This document shows positions 36,051 through 48,400 of a DNA stretch of 64,000 nucleotides, piece by piece. Source of the stretch: Phlebotomus papatasi (lineage: Eukaryota; Arthropoda; Insecta; Diptera; Psychodidae); assembly GCF_024763615.1 (NCBI RefSeq), contig NC_077223.1, positions 23,870,001-23,934,000 on the forward strand, read 5' to 3'. Position 1 is the stretch's first letter; the number at the start of each line of letters is the position of its first letter. A program made the position numbers and the translations under genes. The notes beneath the pieces were generated by a model. It was not told where the DNA came from. It was given only the letters and a program-made list of their open reading frames with translations, and did not search any database.

Positions 36051-36969
36051 GAATGGTCAAAACTATATGGGCGCTGGTCCCGGAATCGCCACAAACGAGA
36101 GTAGGCGCATTTTGTAGGTACTGATATAAGATTGAAAAATTGCCGGGACCCAGGACGATAAACGCTGGGAGTCCTTGTAAAAATGCCTTTATCCTTTCGT
36201 TAAATCGCTGTTTTGACAACGAATTACGCAAGAACGGCTAAAGTGATCTTGATGAAATTCGGTATAGGGTCACTGTATGGCTTAAATTTTTTATCCATGC
36301 ATACCACCCCCTCCTCCCACCCTCCATTCTGATAGCCCCCATACAAAATGGGAGCACTTTACCTTATAACTTCTTTCTAAGAGGAGGCAGAAAGCTGTAA
36401 TTCGACTAGATGTCTATAAATGCATATAAAATCTAGAAAATTATTGTTAACTTATTAGTTATTCATTTTTTTTCATTCTTTTACAAACAAACTACTTCTT
36501 CTCAGAAAAGAGGTCAAAATGTTCTCATTTTGTATAGGATTACTAGAAGGGGTGGTGGAGGAGGGGATTAACATTCATGGTTGAAGTGTCTTCCGTAAGC
36601 TTTGTTCCCTTGTTGAATATCAGCTTTCTACATCCTCTTAGAAATAAGTTATAAGGTAAAGTGCCCCCATTTTGAATGAGGGCTATCAGAATGGGGGGTG
36701 GAGGAAGGGGGTGGTATGCATAAATAAAAAGTTTAAAACATACACTGACCCTATACCGAATTTCATCAAGATCATTTTAGCGGTTCTTGTATAATTCGTA
36801 GTCAAAACAACGATTTTTCGGAAGGATAAAGGCCTTTTTTACAAGGACTCCCAGCATTCATCGTCCTGGGTCCCGGCATTTTTCTCAACCTTATATCAAT
36901 ATCTTCAAAATGCGTCTACTCTAATCTTTGTATGAAGATGAACCAGCGCCCATATACTTTTGATCATTC
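36051..36969. mobile_element. large foldback in annexin B9 intron 1
   Basis: Arms of about 350 bases (36051-36400 and 36622-36969) are reverse complements at high identity, for example ggtatagggtcactgtatgg against its complement and ccattctgatagccc against gggctatcagaatgg. The spacer of about 220 bases contains a further diverged copy of the same motif. One terminal block recurs again at 37088-37133. An apparent ORF at 36031-36231 is part of the arm. In the pre-mRNA this would form a long duplex. Confidence 0.85.
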
Positions 36970-37539
36970 TTCATCATTCTAAAAAATAGTTTTTATGCTC
37001 TAGAACTGTTCCTCCATGGTTTAGAACATTGATCCCAGAACAAAAGTTGTTACCTATACTAATGTCTATCCAATGACATAGGTCCCGTTCGTGGCGATTC
37101 CGGGACCGGATTTGACCATTCTCCTTTGGCAATTTAAAATTAAAGATCTTTATCACCAAATATAAATCAGGCATTATACGCCAATTTCAAGGTTTAAGAC
37201 TTAACGATTTATCTTAGAATTGAGGGAATATAGTGTCTAAAACAAAGGTATCCTATTCTGGATGAAAGGGTAATGATGCTTTATCTGTTCCGTCATGCCT
37301 CAAAATTTTCTGTTTTGAAAAACCTTCTCAATCAGCTTTAAAATTATTTATTATTTATTATTCCTATTTTATGTTCATACGAAATTGGAAATATTCCAAC
37401 TTGAAGTTTTACACAAAGTATAACATTTTAAAACAAAGGTCTTGAGCAGAGAATAAAAGTCAGCTCTTTAAGGTCGATCTTGTGTCAGGATTGCTGAGAT
37501 TATGCTTAACACGTTTATTTCAACATTTTTGTAAAAACC

Positions 37540-37929
37540 ACAATATTCAAGGAATATTCAATAATATCACTCAATAAAAGCGAAGAAACATTGTTAGTAC
37601 TTCACCACAGCTAAATAAGACTGAAGTAAACACAAAGTTCTGTCATATTTCTCGTAAACAATTGCTCACACTGAATTTTAAACAAAGCAATATTAACTCA
37701 AATCTTATTCAAAATTTAACGATTTTAGTGTTAAAATCTTCCAAAAAGAACAAATATTTAGATAAAATTCATTATTCATCAAATATTAGAATAAAAATCC
37801 ATAAATTTAATCAATTTATTTCTAGTGTCCAATTTTATCCTTAAAGTGTCCACATTAACTTTAGGTTAGTCAGGAAAAATTTATTTTCTTTATGGGACAC
37901 CGGTGTTCCAATCATCCTTAAAGGGTTAA
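37540..37929. mobile_element. partial TTAA element with the same nested body as 12615-12969
   Basis: Right end ATCATCCTTAAAGGGTTAA is that of the piggyBac-like family, preceded by sequence shared with 12615-12935. The left end is missing. Confidence 0.6.
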
Positions 37930-38968
37930 TCTGGAAATAATGCTAATTCATAAAATTTTAATTATATTACAAGTTACAAAATTTTAGGATATTCGTAATT
38001 GATTATATCTGTTTTTTAAGGATTAAACTTTAAATATTCAAGAATATTGATTGATTACATTGAGAACTATATTCCGATTCATGACAAATTCCTAAGACAC
38101 GAGATTGTGAATCTCATGACATGGTTAATGTAGTTAAATAAGTGATGGTATTGTTTAATGATTCATAACACGTGATTGTGTTTGTAACTCTTGCTAGCAA
38201 CACTAAGAAAAGGTTTTATTAGTAAAAAGAATTTTCAACAAACTTACATTTTAGACATGTGTTTGAAGATCTAGGAGGGAATATGATTTTTCATGGCCAT
38301 TAGATATATCTTTTTGCCGATTTTTTTTCTAATTCAAGCATTGTGCTCAAGAGTTGGATTTAATTGTTAAGCTTCTCACGGAAGAAGTTTCTGAATTTGG
38401 CGGATATTTTTTTTGCTAGAAAAATGTGATTCAAAACCTTTCTGCAAAAGCCTATCGACATTGATCTCTAATCTGTCCATTTATATGATATTGAGAGATG
38501 AGAATTGCAGACAATTGTGGAAACTCGTTCACATTAGAAGGTTAATGAAGAGTGGAAAGAATGGCACTAATAGCTGAGATGGTGATTGACTTATGTTGGA
38601 GAATTTCTGTGCCTTGGAGCAAAATATCGTCGCATAGATGTTATACCTTCTCTATTTCTCTTTCAATGAATGTACACGTGATAATTTAATTACCCTTCTT
38701 TAATCGGTTTCTCGGTTTCACCTCATATACTTCTTGCGAATGCAATAGCTTATTTTTTTTATTTCTTATTTACCATTTTAAGACCTACGAGAGTATCTTG
38801 GCATCTTCTAATCCAAAGCACCTTTTTTTATTTTTTTGCCATGAGAATTAGTTTAAAAGATATTAAATCGCACATTGAGAAAGATTGTGTTTTTAAAGGG
38901 AAATTAGGTCACAATTTCACACAATATCATCTATGCGAAATTTTCTAATTGATTTACGCATCTTTCAG
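37930..38968 (+). other. annexin B9 intron 1, 3' part
   Basis: AT-rich, mostly single-copy intron ending in gatttacgcatctttcag. No element recognised. Confidence 0.4.
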
Positions 38969-39481
38969 ATGTCTTCAGCTGAGTACTATCCCTTCCGTTG
39001 CACTCCAACCGTTTACCCGGCCGATCCATTCGATCCCGTGGCTGATGCTGCCACCCTAAGGAGTGCCATGAAGGGCTTCGGGACGGACGAAAAAGCAATT
39101 GTCGAAGTTCTTGGTCGTCGAGGAATTGTGCAGCGTCTTGAGATTCTTGAGGCCTACAAAACCTCATACGGAAAAGACCTCATTTCCGACCTCAAGTCCG
39201 AGCTGGGCGGAAACTTTGAGAATGCCATCGTGGCTCTCATGACGCCCTTGCCTCAATACTATGCTTCTGAACTCCACGATGCAGTGTCCGGAATGGGAAC
39301 TGATGAAGATTGCATCATCGAAGTTCTGTGCTCACTATCCAACTTCGGCATCAAGACCATTGCCCAATTCTACGAGCAGATGTACGGACGTACCCTGGAG
39401 GATGACCTCAAGGGTGATACCAGTGGCCACTTCAAGAGACTCTGCAGATCTCTAGTTCAGGGCAACAGAGATGAAAATCAG
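38969..39481 (+). CDS. AnxB9: annexin B9 coding exon 1 (residues 1-171)
   Basis: Covers the N-terminal tail and repeats 1 and 2. It follows the acceptor tctttcag and ends at CAG/GTAAAG, phase 0. Codon use is clearly richer in G and C than the surrounding intron. If unspliced, the frame runs 31 codons further to a stop at 39572-39574; that read-through has no annexin similarity and is intronic. Confidence 0.95.
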
Positions 39482-42400
39482 GTAAAGACACCTTTCTCCA
39501 TCTCATTTCCGCGACTATCGAGGCGAAACACCTTTTTAGGCCTGCAATTAATGGCTCTTGTCGCGGCAGCATAATCAAGTTCAGTGGCACTTTTTGCTCA
39601 CATCAACACTTTGTCACCTCTTTTCCCATGGAGGCTCATCTCCGGAGGAAAATTTCACTTCAGGCTCACAAGGGTGTACGCAAAGTTAGAAAATAACAGA
39701 AAATTTGCTAAACTTGCAACACTTAATTTTAAATAACGTGATATTAAATAAATATTTATCTTAATTAACCTTCATTTATCAAATTATCATTTTTTTTAAT
39801 AAATAGATATTTTTATAGTAGAATATATTTATTAATTAGTGATCTAAATCACGAGAAAAAGCCTCGAATTCACGATTTTGGGCTGTCCACGAAATATTTT
39901 TTTTACATCAAATAAGGGTTATGCCCTAGAGACACTTACGACTTAAGTCAAGATACGGCTTAGCGTAATTATAATCAAAATAATGATTATATTTCCATCA
40001 GTTTCTGATTAATCCGTCTTACGGCTTAACTCTCTATCAAGTAAGACCGCAAAACGCATTTACTGAACGCATTTAATAAACATAAAACGCATTAACTGCG
40101 ATAATATTACTTATTCGAAGTTAAAATATCTACAGTGTCCTCAGTTATAGTCTTACTAACATTATTTTCCTTATTTTATGAAGCTGAACTCATTTTAATC
40201 TTTCTTTTCGTTACCATCTTCAGTTTTGTAGGACAAGTCACAGAAAAACAACAAAATGTCGTTCGCGACATTTTTCGTTTTCAAGTGCAAAAAAGATTGT
40301 TTTAAATCTAACTGTAGTAAGAATTCTAATAGATATGCTATTCTAGCTTGTATATTTCAATTGATAAATGTGAAAAAAATAAAGTACGAGTTTAAGAAGA
40401 AAAAAGAAAAGGAAAACCGCATGTAGGCGGTGTTATTGGTTTAGACGTAAAATTTTCAAAAATTACCGAACTGTTTATTTAATTGTTTTGGATGTTATGG
40501 TAAAATATATTATTATTTTGCAATATATTAATCATGGAAAATAATTGAGATTACACGAAGACTGTCCAGAATAAGTGAAATGGTCGATTTCTGCGAATTA
40601 AACGAAATTTCTAAAGAAAAAGAAGATTTCAACAGTGATGATGAATTCCTTAATTCGTCCTTTAATGCTCCAGGTCGTGAAATAAAACCAGAAGTTGAGT
40701 AGTAACCTGCGACCTTTTCGATAAAAATCAGTCTTTTTGTCATACCTTGAGCTTCATTAACGTCTAATTCTAAAAATTTTAAACGTTTTTTCCTAAAATT
40801 TATCATTTTTTTAGATAATCATAGAACATTCATCCATAAAAAACGTTTAAAATTCATTTATTTTACTATTTGTTTACTATTTTTCAATAAAAATATTTAA
40901 GGTTTTTGATGTCTTAAACAGAAATGACCGCCCCCAGGCCTTTACTTTTTCTCACCTGGCGCCCAAACGAAAAGAGATAATGAAGAACAGATGGTTTTTT
41001 GAGTTTATTGGACCATTAATTACCCTAGACTAGATTACATTACATACAAGATTTTTTTGCATATTAAAGAAAATACTGTTAGAGGAGTAAACCGAGAAAC
41101 TGCTTAGTTAGTGAGAAACTGATGGGAATTTACTCAAATCATTATTTTGATTATAATTACGTTACGCCGTCTCACGGCTTAAGTACTAAGTGTGTCTAGG
41201 GCATTACTCAGTTTTCGTACAGTATTTCAGAAAAGAGGTTTACCCTAATTTCTAAAAGTCTGGATTTTATGAAATACCAGCAATTTCAGTAATTTTTCAT
41301 TAGCTTTAAGACCAATTGTCTCTAATAAACAATTCTGGGTCAAAGTGTTCACAAAAATCTTGGTTATTGAGAAACTTAGAGCAGCTAAGCCACGTAGATA
41401 AGTCTTAAGTTTGAATTCCTTGTAACAGGTTACATCTGATTTATAAAACTTTTAAAAGTTTGCCCAAAATAGCACAGGAATAAAGCAATTCAATTTTAAT
41501 TTAAAAAAAAAACTATAATCCGTTCATTATAATATGCATAACCGGTTAGAACCGAATAAGACTTATCAGAAATTCCAAAAGCTTTCGAAGGAACCTAAAC
41601 TTTCCCATACCGGTTGGAAAATACGCTATTTAGGGTCTATTTTACTTTTGACTTTGAATGACTGTTGTAAGGAATGATTTAGGGACATTTAGATACAAAG
41701 AAAACATAGAAAGTAGAATAAAAAAATAAATAGAACAAATGAAATGTAAAATCGGTAATTAACTGCAAAAAAATACGGAAAAGAATTGAAAACTCTTGGC
41801 TTCAAATGATATTGGTAGGGGAAGGTATCTATATGCTTTGCTAGGTCCTAAGCTTCATAATGACTAATTTTTTCTTATGTTACTGAATAAATGTGACTCC
41901 GAAATATATTTTAAAAACAGGACACTATCCCCTAGTTTTTAAATTGTGGATGCGATGAGTCATATTTATTGAAAAACTTAGTCATTATGAACCTTGGGAC
42001 CCTGTAAAGCACTGGGCACTTTCCCCTACTTTTTTCCAAGATTTTAAAGAACATAAAATCTGTTAACTGATTAGAAAAATAATATATTACTGGAATGCCG
42101 ATTTCAAACTTGAGGTTTTGCCCTGTTTCTGGAATTTCTCAAAAATTTAACGAAGTGGTTAAACTGATGAAGATAATATGAAGGCAGGACACGAATGTCC
42201 CTTCCGGAAGCGTCAGTGGAAAAACGCGAAAGGACATTCGTGTTCTGCCTTCATATTTTCTCAAAAATCTATATAACAAGCAATTTTACAGAGTTTTCGA
42301 AATCTAATGGGTCATTTGTCCTTAGTATCCAATCCTAAACAACAATTTCCTTTAAAATCATGCCTGATAAGGAATTAGTGACATTAAGCTAAATGGCTAA

Positions 42401-45400
42401 ACCTTGGGTCTGTAGCCAATATAATTACTTAACTAAATCAATGCCTGAAAGGATAAAGGATTTTTTTCTGTATTCTTAATGTACCGTCGTAAGTGCGGAT
42501 GACTTTGTCCCCTGCAGGTAACTTTGACACCCTCCTGTTCGTAAGCTTTTGTTTAATTCTAATATTTAAGGACGGTTCTTAACGATCAGACATGATAGAT
42601 CGGATCGATAAAGACCATCCTTAGGTTCTAGAAAAGACCTGTGCTCATTAAAAGTCGTGTAATACCGGAAATTTTGTGTTGATAATTTTAATAGAAATTA
42701 CAGATAGCCATACTGGCAACACTAATCCCGCTCACTCACGGTGCCATGATAAATATTTTTGCGCCAAAAAGACATAACAGACATAAAACTCATATAGAAA
42801 GAAATTGTCTTCTTGATATCTTTGTCGGAAGACGGATAGCTGTTCACAACACATCCTTTTACTTGAATCTTGCAGAAATACAAAGAAATTAAATGCAAAT
42901 ATCACTTGAAATGGAAAGTTCTAAAATCGCGCACAATTCAACTGTGAGAGAGAGAGAGAGATAAAGACACAAATGACTCATTTGATAAACGTCTGGCGGC
43001 GCTGCGGTTGCAAAAAATCTCTGAAATGCGACAAAATATTTTCTTCTCTATTTTATCCTTATTAGCAGGTCGTGTCCCTTCTTGTAATATGTACTTTTGC
43101 ATTCCTTATTAACCAAAATAGTGTTGTACAAAAGGGCTTTTCTCAAACCTATCCTGAATTTTGGGACAGCTCAAAAGAATATGAGTCTTCCAGCTCAAAA
43201 TTTCATCCCAATGTTTTTTGTTGGAATATCAACAATTATTCACAATTAACCCAAATAACTGTATTTAACTAAATTATTAAAAGGATTTTCTTGTGAAAAT
43301 GACTTAAAAAACAATTTTAAACAATTTTCACGTTAAATAATCTCTCATTTTCTCTATGTGAATTTTCGCGGCATTTTGAAGAATGCCAACAGGCACCACC
43401 AAATTCACTTAGGCTTTTCTTTTAGCTCAGGCCTGTTCTAGAAGTAAAGAAAAGCTTACGATCTGGTATCAAAGTATGTATGAGAGACAAAGTCGAAGAT
43501 ATTCGCATATAAATATCCAATATAAAAAAATTTAAAAAAAAAACTTTCCGATCTCGTAATTGTAATTTATATTTCACGGAAAATTTCACATGAAACTTTG
43601 AATCAAATGATTCCTAAATTCGCACAGTGTTGCAAATATCTTTTCCACATGAAGAATTGTGTGTAACTCCCTGAGATCTGTGTTGGCTGAAGTGACGTAG
43701 AAAATTATCATGGTTGAGTCACAATGTCGCAGTATTGTGACCCCCACTGAACATTTATTCACTAAGCATCTCGATTTTTAGAGATCGTCATGGAAAATGA
43801 TGCGAATCTTCTGAGATTTTCATATGATTTGCTGATGATGTGCTTTTTTTTGTATCTATCCAGGGAGTGGACGAAGCTGCTGCCATTGCTGACGCACAGG
43901 CCCTCTTTGACGCCGGTGAAGGTCAATGGGGCACCGATGAGTCCATTTTCAACTCACTCCTCGTGACTCGCTCCTACCAGCAACTGAGGCAGATCTTCCA
44001 GGAGTACCAGAACATCTCTGGCAAGGACATCGAATCTACCATCAAGAGTGAGTTCAGCGGAGCCGTTGAGAAGGGAATGTTGGCCATTGTAGGATGCTGC
44101 AAATCCAAGGTGGACTACTTCGCCGAGAGGCTCCACGATGCCATGAATGGACTTGGTACCAATGACCGAACCCTCATCCGAATCATCGTGAGTCGCTCAG
44201 AAATTGATCTGGGAGATATCAGAGATGCTTTCGAGACCAAGTATGGCAAGAGTCTCGTGTCTTGGATTAAGGCAAGTTGGGTATGGTATTGTTTTTTAAA
44301 TTTTATTGCTCGTCTTCCTGTGCATCTTCTGGACACAGCTATGGGTAAAATAATCCACTAACCACCTTCTATTACAGGGCTGATACAGGAGATAACTTTT
44401 CTTTCGACTATTTTTGTAGTTTGTCGAAAAATCATAAAAATTTGTGCATGATTTTTATTTATACTTTTAATGGTGCACTGAGAGAAATCCGAAAAAGCCA
44501 AAATAACATGTCAAAAATGTTAATTTTACCCTGCGGTATTGATCTGAAATCGGTGTAAATATTACCCTTTTTAGGTGTATTATGGGTTAAAGTTACCCTT
44601 TTTCCGTGTTGATTTTACCCTCAAAAGGTGTAAAATTAACATTAAAAAATGTTGATATATTTTTACACCCGAAAAGTGTTAAAGTTATAACAAAAAAATT
44701 AATCGTAGCCTCTTTTTTTCTCAGTGTGACAATAATGCAAATAAGTAACGGATATTTTAGAGGCATTTGTTCATGCAAATTCGCAATTTTATTTTTAGAA
44801 CTAATCTATATTTTACTGGTTTGAACTACTCTGGAATGTTTGGAGTTATCAGTTTATACTGAATTTTTAGAAGTCAATGTTACACTTCGCAATTCTTTAT
44901 CAATTTTTGGGTATTGATAAATATTTTGCATTATCTCAATAGCAATGAAAACAAATCTTTGATTGCGATAAATCTTTATCGAGATACATAGAGGTATGTG
45001 TAAATTGTAAATCGACAAGAGGATTTCCATATCGGAAATCTCAATTTGAAATTTTATAAAAAAGTGCTGTTGTTATTGTAAAATCTAGAGCAGGTGGATG
45101 AAATATTAAAAAAAATATTTTTTAAGTATAATTCTTTCAGCATTCAGTCGTATTGTTTAACCCTTTAAAAATGACAAAGAACACAAAATATTTAATACGG
45201 GAAGTTGTAGCAAAATATGGCAAGCCGGCTAAACCAAAAGATTTTTTTACCCTTTAAGGACGATTGGGTCACCCGTGTCCCAAAAATGATTTTTTTCCTG
45301 CGGCCTACTAAAGCTGTACTTTGCTCTAAAAAGTTAGAAAAAATTATTTTTTCTGACCCTCGATTTTCAAAAGGTTGGAAAAAAGCTTCAAATTTTTATC

Positions 45401-48400
45401 ATAGCCTTCATAAGCGTCACTAAGTCTTTAGAGACCTAAACCAGGAATATGGAAACTAAAAAAAAATATATATATCTGGTGAAAGTTTCAGTCCTATTTT
45501 TGTAATATTTTTCTTGCAACAAATATCAATTTAAACAAAATTATTTTCCAAAATGCATTAGTGATTGTTTTCAGAATATAATTTGAATCCGCAGAAGACA
45601 TAATCCTTTTCAGGATTTCCAGGATATTTTCCAGTTCGCGTTTTTTGTCTTTTCTAAACCAGTGTAGAATTTTCCTAAAAATATTTTGGGAAATAACTAT
45701 AAAGGCACAATTTGTTACAAAACTATCTACAACAGAACTTTAAAGAAATAAAACAGAATGCTACGAATTATCCTTAAGCGGCTTAGGGCAAGCCTGATAG
45801 TACTGTCCTCAACATTTTGAGAAATTTCACAAAATCAAATTTTAGAAAATACCTTATGTCTCGAAAAACACATTATTCTTGAAGATACAGATTCAAATCT
45901 TTTGGAACTTTCTGCAATAAATATCCGTTTTCTGACTTTTTTATTCAATTTTCCACTAATGCTTTCTTTCAAAAACGGAAAACAACGTTTGATGAAAAAT
46001 TATTATTAAGCTTGCTTAATTTTCCAAAAAAAAAATTCTCAGAGCTTTTACAACGTACAATTACTTCCAAAAGCGATCAGAAATTTGTTACGTATTTTGA
46101 CTTAAAATAGTCAATCGTTTTTAAAGGATTTAACTTCACATTTCCTTTTATGCAAATATGACTCATAGCTTATATAATATTTCTGGTGTTTGTTATCACG
46201 GGTGCAATGAATATTCTATTAAATTTTTTCAATCTATTTTAAAGATAACACCAATAGAAGTGATGCAAGGATCATTTCCAGACACTATCTAAGAGCAAGA
46301 AACCGAGGAATTGAATAAAAAAATTTGATTAGAGTGGGGGCATCACTTGTGGCCTGTCTTTACTTAAAGCCATGTCGTAATTTTTGTCAGAAGGATTCTG
46401 GAAACGAACAAATGTGATGTTATCAAAAGACATCAAATATTTTAAATTTTGAGGTTTTTCGAAATCATTTTGCGACATTGTAAAGTTTTTTGCGAGGAGA
46501 CCATAAGTAAAGACAAAGGCTACAATTAATACCTCTACCTATTAACTGTGTTATTACATAAAAAATTATACTGGTCAGTAGAAAATCCAAAATTATCAAA
46601 AGTATTGCGTTTTGTTTACTAAAGACCACAAAATTAATCTGAAAACTCTTTTAAATTATTTAACTTGTCAAGATGGCTCATCATAAGTCCTTAATTTATC
46701 CTTTGCAGCGAAGAGTATTTTGGGTCATGAAAACTAAAAAATAGGTTATTTTCTCTAATTTTTTATTGTAAAGGAATTTTAATTCAAAATCTTAAGCATG
46801 TAAAAATACACCATTTTCAATAATCATTTTTTAATAATAAATTCAGCTATAGGGGCGTGATTTTCAGAGACCTTTCTGAAAATAAATTTACTGGACAAGA
46901 TTTTGTAGTCAAGATTACTCAGAGTGGATCCATCTGAAATCAGAAAACCAAATATTCCTGTTGGCAGATAAACTGAACGAAGAATTTTTGAAAAAAAAAT
47001 TGAAATATGGATTTCTGGAAGAACTTTATACAAAAAATATCACATGTTCGGTGAGCTTTACATCATAGTTCGTCTTGTAAAATTATTCCTGGGGTGGCAT
47101 GATAACTTATTTTCGATACTATCGACTGTCGATTCTGAAAACTTTAAACGATAGCTGCACTTCCTGTATCCAATTTAGATGTGTATCAACAGCCTCATTC
47201 TTTTAAGATTGTTGCAATAAATGGCGCAACAATCCGTAAAAAGTCAACAATCACTTAATCTAACAGATATAGATTTATCGATACTATCGATTCGACAGTA
47301 TCGAAAAGTTATCATTCCACTCCTGATCAAAGAAACAAAAAATCCTTCGTTCAAATACAAATCTAACTCTTCTGCTAACAGGAAATTTTTAATATTTTAA
47401 ATCTAGATGAACCTACTTTGACCAATCTTGCCCTCCGCAAAGTCAGTTTTTTTTTAGAGCGGTCTCCAAGGATCATATCTTGACAGTTGAATTTACAAAC
47501 AAATTTATTTAAATCAAACTGAAGAGCTTGAATTAAATAAATTATTATTATTATGAAAAAATTAGAGAAATATAATGTTTATTTTGGTTTTTTGACTGGC
47601 GTAACTTCTTCACTTTAAATTATGGTTTTTGAGTTCTTTAAAACGCTTTTATTATCTTGCAAATTTTGAAATTTTTCTGTGAAATTCAAGGTGGGAGTTC
47701 GGTCTATTTTTTTCGTTTTTCAATTTATTTTATTAACCAACGTTTGGATCCTGGATAGGATCTTCAAGGCCTAATTACATTAAAAAAAATCATATTCTTT
47801 AACTTTGAGCACTGTTTTTTACTGACATGAAAAATCCAATTGTATATGCGTACAGTCGACAACCAGAAGAGTCATTTAATTGCGTATAAAAGTACTTAGA
47901 AGCATTCAAAGCGGTATCTCGCTAAATATCTAGGAATCTTCTTGAAGATTTTTGTATATTTCATCGAAAAAAAAATTTATTGCTATAAAATTCTTTTGAT
48001 TTGGTGACTTTATTTTATCTAGCTAAAAGGGCTTAGGGGAAGGCTTTCAGGCTTCGCACACACTCTGACTTCGAACACTTCATAATTTTCCGTATTGCTT
48101 TAATGAATCTGATTTATGTATGGCTATATATTTTATAGATATATATTTTATATATCTATAAAATAATACGATAGATTCATAAAAGTGATATGGGAAAATA
48201 TGAAGTGTTCGAAGCCAGAGTATATGTGAAGCCTGAAAGCCTTCTACATGACTCTATCTATGTACCTTATTTGATTTTTCCTGACCATTTTTACCAAAAT
48301 ACTGCCCAATTTGTTACAGTCTGAAAATGTGATTTTTGCGCCACTTACGGTGATCTGACGAACTTTGCATGTCTTAAGATCTTTGTATATTAGTATATTG

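Noticed and set aside
38933..38968. Upstream in-frame ATG of annexin B9 (12 extra residues)
   Set aside because: These bases form the intron 3' end including the acceptor ttcag, and annexin B9 starts MSSAEYY.
39482..39574. Longer annexin ORF reading into the intron
   Set aside because: A clear donor at 39481/39482 and loss of annexin similarity afterwards.
42947..42962. AG dinucleotide run as a GAGA-factor promoter element
   Set aside because: Short simple repeat in an intron with no other promoter signs.
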